This document shows positions 44,172-53,200 of a stretch of 55,218 bases of DNA, one piece after another. The stretch lies in contig NZ_ANBB01000043.1 of NCBI RefSeq assembly GCF_000341105.1, positions 1 to 55,218 on the forward strand. The letters run 5' to 3'. Numbering within the stretch: the stretch's first letter is position 1; each line of letters starts with the position of its first letter. This DNA is from Nocardiopsis potens DSM 45234. Its GTDB lineage: Bacteria; Actinomycetota; Actinomycetes; Streptosporangiales; Streptosporangiaceae. The notes under the pieces are model-generated. The model was not told the DNA's origin and ran no database searches. It saw only the letters and a program-made list of their open reading frames with translations. Both the position numbers and the translations under genes were made by a program.

Positions 44172-45902
44172 ATGGCCGATCCGCTGCGCGACGGCGACCC
44201 CGCCCGTGTCGGCCCCTACCGGCTGCACGCCCGGCTGGGCGGGGGCGGGATGGGCGAAGTGTTCCTGGGCGCCTCGCCCGGCGGGCGCACGGTCGCGGTC
44301 AAGACCGTCCGCCCCGAACTGGCCGGCGACGCCGACTTCCGACGCCGCTTCGCCGCCGAGGTGGAGGCCGCCCGCCGGGTCGGCGGGTTCTACACCGCCC
44401 AAGTGGTCGACGCCGACCCCGGGGCCGACCCGCCCTGGCTGGCCACCGCCTACATCCCCGGCCCCTCGCTGCACCAGGCGGTGTCGGGGCGCGGGCCGCT
44501 GCCGCCGGGGCCGGCGGCGGTGCTGGGCGCCGGGCTGGCCGAGGGGCTGGCGGCGGTGCACGCCCAGCGCCTGGTCCACCGCGACCTCAAGCCCGGCAAC
44601 GTCATCCTGGCCTCCGACGGGCCCCGCCTGATCGACTTCGGCATCGCCCGAGCGACGGACTCCCTCACCTACACCTCGCCCCAGCCGGTGATCGGCACCG
44701 CGCCGTTCATGTCGCCCGAACAGGCCGAAGGCGGCGAGGTCGCCCCGGCCTCCGATGTGTTCTCCCTGGGATGCGTGCTGGCCTTCGCCGCGACCGGCCG
44801 CAGCCCCTTCGGCGGCGGCTCCGCCCCGTCCGTGCTCTACCGGATCGTGCACGCCGATCCCGACCTGGCCGGCCTGCCCGCCCCGCTGGCGGAGGCGGTG
44901 GCGGCCTGCCTGGCCAAGGAGCCTGCCGACCGGCCCGCGCCGCAGGCGCTGGTGGAGGAGCTGGCTGCGCTCGCCCCGCCCGGGCGGGGCCGCACCGGCC
45001 GGGGCTGGCTGCCCGAAGACCTCACCGAGGTCATCGACCTGCACGAGACCCGCCTCCTGGAGCTTCCCGAGACGAAGGCGGACCCCGGGCGGAAGAAAGA
45101 GAAGAAGGACGCGGTGGACCGGGAGCCGCGGGCGAAGTCCGGGAAGGGGGCGCGGGAGCAGCGGCCCCGGTCCGGGGAGCGGGAGAAGGCGGTCCGGGCC
45201 GCGGCCTGGGGGGAAACGGCCAAGAAGCACCGGGGGCGGCTCGGCCGGACCTTCACCTACGTCCTCCCGCCGGGAGGCCGGCCGGGCCACGGCAGGGTCT
45301 GGGGCGACGGCGTCTACAGCGAGAACTCTTCGGTCGGCCTCGCCGCCGTGCACGCCGGGCTGATCACCCTCGCCGGCGGCGGGCGGGTGACCATCGAGAT
45401 CCGCTCCGGCCTGAAGACCTATGCGGTCGCGGACCGCAACGGCATCACGGGGTCGAGGGGAGGCTCCTCCGCGGGGAGCTTCGTCTTCCCCGGACACGGG
45501 TCCCCCGGCGGCAGAGGCCCGGGAAGGCCGGAGAAGGAGAAGGAGTCCGGCGGCCAGGGGATGTGGACGGCTCTGGGAGCGGCCGCCGTCGCCCTCTTCC
45601 TGTACGCGAACGTCCACCCCGCGGCCGCGGTGGTCGGGCCGGTCCTCAACGGCGGCACCGACAGCATCGAGGCGGGGGACTGCGTCGGCGACATCGGCAC
45701 CGAGACCCCGGAGAACGTGGAACTCCCCTGCATCGCGGCGAACGCCCGGCACACCGTGCTCGGCCGGGTGAGCGCCCTGGGCTCCTACACCGAGGGCGGG
45801 GGCTTCCGCCACGGCTGCGCCGATGTGCCCGGCTGGACCGAGGGCCGGGACGGCGTCCTCGTGGTCGGCGAGCAGATGGTGTGCGTGGAGGACAACGACT
45901 GA
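44172..45902 (+). CDS. Ser/Thr protein kinase with LCCL domain and transmembrane helix
   Basis: A 576-aa Hanks-type kinase. Kinase domain at about 14-275: Gly loop LGGGGMGEVF, Lys in VAVKTV, catalytic HRDLKPGN, DFG in LIDFGIA, and SPEQ in the activation segment. A charged linker (about 290-355; KKEKKDAVDREPRAKSGK...) follows. Residues 361-439 look like an LCCL domain (FTYVLPPGG, VWGDGVYSENSSVGLAAVHA, GLITLAGGGRVTIEI). One membrane helix (about 464-489) and a short C-terminal part with three or four Cys follow. Position of the LCCL domain before the helix would place it on the kinase side. GGAGGGAAG precedes the ATG. Confidence 0.88.
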   Translation: MADPLRDGDPARVGPYRLHARLGGGGMGEVFLGASPGGRTVAVKTVRPELAGDADFRRRFAAEVEAARRVGGFYTAQVVDADPGADPPWLATAYIPGPSLHQAVSGRGPLPPGPAAVLGAGLAEGLAAVHAQRLVHRDLKPGNVILASDGPRLIDFGIARATDSLTYTSPQPVIGTAPFMSPEQAEGGEVAPASDVFSLGCVLAFAATGRSPFGGGSAPSVLYRIVHADPDLAGLPAPLAEAVAACLAKEPADRPAPQALVEELAALAPPGRGRTGRGWLPEDLTEVIDLHETRLLELPETKADPGRKKEKKDAVDREPRAKSGKGAREQRPRSGEREKAVRAAAWGETAKKHRGRLGRTFTYVLPPGGRPGHGRVWGDGVYSENSSVGLAAVHAGLITLAGGGRVTIEIRSGLKTYAVADRNGITGSRGGSSAGSFVFPGHGSPGGRGPGRPEKEKESGGQGMWTALGAAAVALFLYANVHPAAAVVGPVLNGGTDSIEAGDCVGDIGTETPENVELPCIAANARHTVLGRVSALGSYTEGGGFRHGCADVPGWTEGRDGVLVVGEQMVCVEDND

Positions 45903-45933
45903 ACCGGTCCCGCAGGCGGGCCGGGGCCTCCAT

Positions 45934-45950
45934 GGTGCCGCGCCGGCACC
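45934..45950. terminator. Short hairpin between the kinase and mbtH genes
   Basis: GGTGCCG-CGC-CGGCACC: a 7-bp stem with a 3-base loop between convergent genes. Confidence 0.4.
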
Positions 45951-46029
45951 GGACACGGGAAGGGGCGCCCGCGCCGGAGCCGCTTCGGCACCGGCCCCGG
46001 CCCGGGGCCCCTCCGAATCCCGGCGCCGC

Positions 46030-46242
46030 TCAGTCCTCGGCCATGGCCTCCACCAGGGAGCGGGGGCGCAGGTCGGTCCAGTGCTCGTCGATGTAGCGGA
46101 GGCAGGACTCGCGGGTCTCCTCGCCGTGGACGGTGGTCCAGCCCTGGGGGACGTCGGCGAAGGCCGGCCAGAGGGAGTGCTGGCCCTCGTCGTTCACCAG
46201 AACGAGAAAACGGCCCTCGGGGTCCTCGAACGGATTGGCCAT
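46030..46242 (-). CDS. MbtH-family NRPS accessory protein
   Basis: A 70-aa MbtH-like protein that binds and activates adenylation domains of NRPSs. Diagnostic core: [20 protein letters not shown], then [20 protein letters not shown] and [15 protein letters not shown]. The ATG at 46242 follows AAAGGACAGGG; the longer upstream frame is not family-like. It points away from the NRPS gene, separated by 981 bp, an arrangement less common than co-transcription just before the NRPS. It probably serves the A domains of the NRPS at 47224. Confidence 0.95.
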   Translation of the reverse strand: MANPFEDPEGRFLVLVNDEGQHSLWPAFADVPQGWTTVHGEETRESCLRYIDEHWTDLRPRSLVEAMAED

Positions 46243-46788
46243 GGGAATTCCCTGTCCTTTCGGCGGTACTCGAATCGCCGCCACCGGATCCGGGCGCGCC
46301 GAATTCACGGCGGGCGCATCCGGAACGGTGCGCGGCATGACGAGAGCGTACGGCGGCGCCATTGCGAAGGCGCGGCGGGGTACGGAATTTCGGTCGGTGA
46401 ATGATCGGCGCCGAGGCGGTCAGGGGCGCCGGGAGAACGTGCGAAGCGGCGTGGCGTGGGCCTTTCGGCCCGGTCTCACCAGGGGGGATTTCCGGGTTCG
46501 CGGCGAGCGCTCGGGAAGGGTGACAGGCCGACGGACATGATGACGCCACCTCCTGCTTCGAGCCGGCGGGAACGGGTGCGGGAGGGCCGTTCTGCGGACG
46601 CCGGGCGGTGATCAGCATGCCACACCGCTACCGGGAGTCAACATGTTTTCGCGCCGCCGCGGGGTCCGGCCACTCCCCTTCGGAACTGCGGTGATGCGGA
46701 AGAGTTCCTGGTCGTCGGCTTCGGTCGGAAAAATCGCCGGAGCCGCTCTGACCTGGGAATATGGAGATCTTCGGGGATGGGTCTCAGT

Positions 46789-46813
46789 GTGAGAGAAGAT
46801 CGGGTTTTCTCAC
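46789..46813 (+). terminator. Hairpin with T-tract in the mbtH/NRPS intergenic region
   Basis: GTGAGAGAA, 7-base loop, TTTTCTCAC, then TTTTC: a 9-bp stem with one G-T pair and a U tract, resembling an intrinsic terminator reading toward the NRPS. It lies upstream of the likely NRPS promoter. The surrounding 46243-47223 (981 bp) is AT-richer than the rest of the window and has no gene I can support. Confidence 0.45.
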
Positions 46814-46890
46814 TTTTCAGGCGTCTTGGTCAGACCACTTTTCCCGGCGCCCGGCTCGACCTGCTGAAACAGCGGATGATCCGGTCGCGC

Positions 46891-46919
46891 TTGCCTTGGC
46901 GGTGATCGTTGCCTATCTT
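46891..46919 (+). promoter_or_regulatory. Likely NRPS promoter
   Basis: TTGCCT (46891-46896), 17-bp spacer, TATCTT (46914-46919). It would give a leader of about 300 bases before the GTG at 47224. Confidence 0.45.
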
Positions 46920-47223
46920 GTTCCGGCAGTGCAGTTGATCATCACGAAACCGGGGGAATGTGGAGCATGGGTTCGACGTAATGCGAGTGCCGCCTCGAAC
47001 GCCCTTCGGCGCCTCCCCGCGGCCACCGCGAATCGCTGCCTCCACCGAGTGATTCAATAATCAACTTTTCATTCTCTTCACTGTTTTATCGCCCGCTCGT
47101 CCAGGACGGACACCGAATGCGCCCGGCCTCGCGCGAGCCTGCGCTCCTGCCTTTCGCATGCCCGGAACCCGCGTGCGCCCTCCCGAATTTCGACGGCCCC
47201 ACCTGCAGAGGAGTGGCTTCGCT

Positions 47224-50200
47224 GTGTCGGCTTCTTCGGTCAATGACCTGACCATCGACGGGACCCCGCTCACCGGAATGACGCTGCCGGAGCTGCTCCG
47301 GGCGCGGGCGCGCCGCACTCCGGACGCGGTGGCGCTGTCGGGTCCGGGGGTGGAGTGGACCTATGCGGGGTTGGAGGAGCGGGCCGACCGGGTCGCGCAC
47401 TGGCTGATCGGGCGCGGCACGGGCATCGAGGACCTGGTGGGGGTGGTGCTGCCGCGCTCCGCCGATCTGGTGGCGGTGGTGCTGGGCATCGCCAAGGCGG
47501 GTGCGGCGTGGGTTCCGGTCGATCCGGATCATCCGGCCGAGCGGGTCTCCTCGATCATGGCCGGGGCGCGCCCGAGGCTGGTGCTGACCGACCGGGCGAC
47601 CGGCGCTCGGCTGGCCGGCGCCTTCGGGGGTGTTCCGGTGGTCGCGGTGGACGACCCCGCGACGGCCCGGGCCTGGGAGGCCGCCCCGGCCACCGCGCCG
47701 GAGACGGCCGTCGGCCCGGCGCACCGGGCCTACCTGATCCACACCTCGGGGTCGACCGGCGCGCCCAAGGGCGTGCAGGTCACCCACGCCGGCCTGGGGG
47801 CGCTGGCGGCCACCCTGGCGGAGCGGTGCACCCGCCCCCGGGACACCCGGGTGCTGCAGCTCGCCTCGGCCGGCTTCGACGCCTCCGTGCTGGAGCTGCT
47901 GCTGGCCCTGGGCACCGGCGGGCGGCTGGTGGTCCCGGCCGAGCACCGCCCCTCCGGCGCCGAACTGGAGCGGGTGATCACCGAGCAGCGGGTCACCCAC
48001 GCGCTCATCCCGCCGTCGGTGCTGGCCACCCTCCCCGGCGGCGCGGAGACCCGGCTGACCGGCCTGGAGACGCTGATCGTCGGCGGCGAGGCCGCCCCCG
48101 CCGACCTGATCGACCGGTGGTCCCCCGGCCGCCGGATGATCAACGCCTACGGCCCCACCGAGACCACCGTCGCCGCCACCGTCAGCGGCCCCCTCGGCGA
48201 CCGCCCCGAAGGCGCCCCGCCGCTCCCGATGGGCCGGCCGGTGGCGGGCACCGGCGTGCACGTCCTGGACGAGCGGCTGCGCCCGGTGCCCGAGGGCGCG
48301 GTGGGCGAGCTCTACGTGTCCGGGCCCGGCCTGGCCCGCGGCTACCTGGGCCGGCCGGACCTGACCGCCGAGCGGTTCACCGCCGACCCGTTCGGCCCGC
48401 CCGGATCGCGGATGTACCGCACCGGCGACCTGGCCCGCCGGACCGGAACCGGCGAGCTGGAGTTCGCCGGCCGCGCCGACGACCAGGTCAAGGTGCGCGG
48501 CGTCCGGATCGAACCGGGCGAGGTCGAGGCCGCGCTGCGCGCGTGCGCCGGCGTCGAGCAGGCCGTCGTCGTCCCGCACGGCGACGGCGCGGACCGGCGG
48601 CTGGTCGGCTACGTCGTCACCGGCGGCACCGCCCCGCCCTCCCGGCTCCGCGAGGAGCTCCGCGGCCGGCTGCCGGAGTACATGGTCCCGTCGGTGCTGA
48701 CCGCCGTGGACGCGGTGCCGCTCACCCCGCACGGCAAGGTCGACCACGCCGCCCTGCCCGCCCCCGACTTCGAGGCGCTGGCCACCGGCGGGGCACCGCG
48801 CACCGAGCGCGAGGAGGCGCTGTGCGCCCTGTTCGCCGAGGTGCTCGGCCTCACCCGGGTCGGCGTCGACGACGGCTTCTTCGACCTGGGCGGCCACTCC
48901 CTGCTCGCCACCCGGCTGGCCGGGCGGATCCGGGCCGAACTGGGCATCGAGGTGCCGGTGCGGGTGCTGTTCGACCACCCCACCGCCGCGGCCCTCGCCG
49001 CCGAACTGGGCCGCGCCGACCGGGAGGCGGCGCGCACCGCGGTCGAGCCGCGCCCCCGCCCGGAGGCGGTGCCGCTCTCCTTCGCCCAGCGCCGGCTGTG
49101 GTTCCTGCACCGGCTCGAAGGCGCCTCCGCCGCCTACAACGTCCCGCTGGCGCTGCGGCTGAAGGGGCGCGTGGACGCGGAGGCGCTGCGCGCCGCGCTG
49201 GACGACGTCGTCGGCCGGCACGAGTCGCTGCGCACCGTCTTCCCCGAGCGCGACGGCGAGCCCTACCAGCGGGTGCTGCCGGCCGGTGAGGCGCGGATCG
49301 CCTGGCGGACCCGGGACGCCGCCGAGGCGGAACTCGGCCGCCTGCTGGAGGAGGCCGCGCGGCACCCCTTCGACCTGGCCGCGGAGATCCCGGTCCGGGC
49401 CGAGCTGCTGCGCGTGCACGCCGAGGAGTCGGTGCTGCTGGTGCTGATGCACCACATCGCCGCGGACGGCTGGTCCATGGGGCCGCTCGCCCGCGACCTG
49501 GCCGCCGCCTACCGGGCGCGCGTCGAGGGCGCCGCCCCCGACCGGGCCCCGCTGCCGGTCCAGTACGCCGACTACACGCTCTGGCAGCGCGAACTCCTCG
49601 GCGACAGGACCGACCCGGAGAGCCTGCTCCACACCCAGCTCGACTACTGGCGGGCCAGACTCGACGGGCTGCCGGACCGCCTGGAGCTACCCGCCGACCG
49701 GCCGCGCCCGGCGGCCGCCTCCGGCGCCGGCGACCTGGTCGAGGCCGGCATCGACGCCGAACTGCACCGGGCCGTCGCAGACTTCGCCCAGGCCAGGGGG
49801 GCGACGGTGTTCATGGTGCTGCAGGCGGCCATGGCCGCGCTGCTCACCCGGCTCGGCGCCGGCACCGACATCCCGCTCGGCGCGCCCGTCGCGGGCCGCA
49901 CCGACCAGGCCCTGGACGACCTGGTCGGGTTCTTCGTCAACACCCTGGTGCTGCGCACCGACACCTCCGGGAACCCCGCCTTCGCCGACCTGGTCGCCCA
50001 GGTCCGGGAGACGAGCCTGGAGGCCTACGCCCACCAGGACGTGCCCTTCGAATACCTGGTGGAGGACCTCAACCCGCGCCGCTCCGCCGCCCACCACCCG
50101 CTGTTCCAAGTGGTCCTCGCGCTGAACGCACCGGCGCCGGAGGTCCGGCTGCCCGGCGCGACCGGGCTGCCCGCCGCGGTCGCCACCGGCGCCGCCCGCT

Positions 50201-53200
50201 TCGACCTGCTGTTCCTGATGACCGAGGAGCACGGCCCGGACGGCGCCCCCGCGGGCCTGCACGGCCAGGTCGAATACGCCACCGACCTGTTCGACGGCGG
50301 CACCGTGCGCACCCTGTTCGACCGCTGGATCCGGCTGCTCCGCACCGCCGTGGCCGACCCCGCCCGCCGCATCGGCGACCTGGACCTGCTCGACGGCGCC
50401 GAGCGCGCCCGGCTCACCACCGGACCGGCCACGCCCGCCGGGGCCGCCCCGACGGCCGGCGCGACCCTGCCCGAGCTGTTCGAGGAGCGGGTGCGCAGCG
50501 CGCCCGGCGCGGTCGCGCTCACCGCGGACGGCACCGAACTGACCTACGCCGAGCTGAACGCGCGCGCCAACCGGCTCGCGCACTGGCTGATCCGGCGCGG
50601 CGTGGGCGCCGAACACCTCGTCGGCCTGGCCCTGCCGCGCTCCGCCGACCTGGTGGCGGCGGTCCTCGCCGTCGGCAAGGCCGGCGCCGGCTACCTGCCC
50701 ATCGACCCCGACCATCCGGCCGAGCGGGTGGCGCACATCGCCGCCGACGCCGCCCCCTCCCTGGTGCTGACCTCGGCGGACGCCCCGCCGGAGCTGCTCG
50801 CCGCGCTGCGCGCGGCCGGCGTCGAGGCGGTTCCGCTGGACGCCCCCGAGACGGCGGCCGCGTGCGGCGCGTGCCCCGCCACCGACCCCGGCCCGGCCGA
50901 ACGCGGAGCGCTCCGCCCGGACCAGCGCGCCTACGTCATCTACACCTCAGGCTCCACCGGCACCCCCAAGGGCGTGGAGGTCGCCCACCGCAGCGTGGTC
51001 AGGCTGCTCGCCGCCACCCGGGGCGACTTCGGGTTCGGCCCCGCCGACGTGTGGACGATGTTCCACTCCGCCGCGTTCGACTTCTCCGTCTGGGAGCTGT
51101 GGGGCGCGCTCGCCTGGGGCGGCCGGCTCGTCGTCGTGCCCTTCGACGTCTCCCGCTCCCCGGACCGGTTCCTGGAGCTGCTCGCGGACGAGGGCGTGAC
51201 CGTCCTCAACCAGACGCCCTCCGCGTTCTACCAGTTGCTCGACGCCGAGCGGGCGGCGCCGGAGACCGGGCGGCGGCTGGCGCTGCGCACCGTCGTCTTC
51301 GGCGGGGAGGCGCTGGACCCGGCCCGGCTGGCCGACTGGTACGCGCGCCACCCCGGCGGCGGCTGCGCGCTGGTGAACATGTACGGCATCACCGAGATCA
51401 CCGTGCACGCAACGCACCACGCGCTGACCGCGGAGTCCGCCGCCCGGGCCGGCTCGCTCAGCCCGATCGGGCGGGCCCTGTCCGACCTGGCCGGCTACGT
51501 GCTGGACGAGCGGTTGCGTCCGGTGCCGCCGGGTGTGGTGGGCGAGCTCTACATCGCGGGTCCGGGTGTGGCCCGGGGCTACCTGGGCCGGCCCGGCCTG
51601 ACCGCGGAGCGGTTCACCGCGGACCCGTTCGGTCCGCCGGGGTCGCGGATGTACCGCAGCGGCGATCTGGCCCGGTGGAACGCCGATGGGGAACTGGAGT
51701 TCGCCGGCCGCGCCGACGACCAGGTCAAGGTCCGCGGCTTCCGGATCGAACCCGGCGAGATCGAAGCGGCGCTGCTCGAACACCCCGGCGTCGCGCAGGC
51801 CGTGGTGGTGCTGCGCGAGGACGAACCGGGCGACCGGCGCCTGGTCGGCTACATCGTCGCGGAGGGCACCGGGTCCGCCGACGGCGACCCGGCCCGGATC
51901 CGCGACGGGCTGCGCGCGGCCCTGCCCGACTACATGGTGCCCTCGGCGCTCGTCGCGGTCCCGGAGATCCCGCTGACCGGCAACGGCAAGCTGGACCGGC
52001 GCGCACTGCCCGCCCCCGACTACGCCGCCCCGGTCTCGGGCCGGGCGCCGCGCACCCCGCGCGAAGAGGCGCTCTGCGGGCTCTTCGCCGAAGTGCTGGG
52101 GCTGTCCCGGGTCGGTGTCGACGACGGCTTCTTCGACCTGGGCGGCCACTCCCTGCTCGCCACCCGGCTGGTCGGCCGGATCCGCGCCGAACTGGGGATC
52201 GAAGTGCCGGTGCGGCTGCTCTTCGACCACCCCACGGTGGCCGGGCTGGCCGCGCGCATCGGCGGGGACGCGCAGACCCGGCCGGCACCGGGCCCGCGCC
52301 CCCGACCGGAGGCGGTGCCGCTCTCCTTCGCCCAGCGCCGGCTGTGGTTCGTCAACAAGCTGGAAGGACCCTCGGCCTCCTACAACATGCCGCTGGCGCT
52401 GCGGCTGAAGGGGCGCGTGGACGAGACCGCGCTCCGCGCCGCGCTGGACGACGTCGTCGGCCGGCACGAGTCGCTGCGCACCGTCTTCCCCGAACGCGAC
52501 GGCGAACCGCACCAGCGGGTGATCCCCGCCGGCGAGGCCCGCGCCGGATGGGACGCGGCCGAGGCGGCCGAGGAGGAGCTGGACGCCGCGGTCGCGCGGG
52601 CCGCGCGGCACGAGTTCGACCTGGCGGCCGACGTCCCCGTGCGCGGCCTGCTGCTCCGGCTCGCCCCGGACGAATCGGTGCTGCTGGTCCTGGTCCACCA
52701 CATCGCCGGCGACGGCTGGTCGCTGGCCCCGCTCGCCCGCGACCTGGTGGCCGCCTACGGCGCGCGCCTGCGCGGCGCGGCACCGGAGTGGGCGCCGCTG
52801 CCGCTGCAGTACGCCGACTACACGCTCTGGCAGCGCGAACTGCTCGGCGCCGAATCCGACCCGGACGCCCCGCTGAACCGGCAGACGGCGTACTGGCGGC
52901 GGCGGCTGGACGGGCTGCCCGAGCAGATCGCGCTGCCCGCCGACCGGCCCCGCCCGCCGGTCGCCTCCTACCGGGGCGACCTGCTCGGCTTCGAGGTCGA
53001 CGCCGAACTGCACCGGGCCGTCGCCGGGCTCGCCCGCGACTCCGGCGCCACCGTGTTCATGGTGCTGCAGGCGGCCATGGCCGCGCTGCTCACCCGGATG
53101 GGCGCCGGCACCGACATCCCCCTGGGCACGGCCCTGGCCGGCCGCACCGACCAAGCGCTGGACGACCTCGTCGGACTGTTCGTCAACACCCTGGTGCTGC

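Noticed and set aside
46761-47060. 99-aa ORF in the mbtH/NRPS intergenic region
   Set aside because: It has no ribosome site, overlaps the likely promoter, shows no third-position GC bias and has no recognisable domain.
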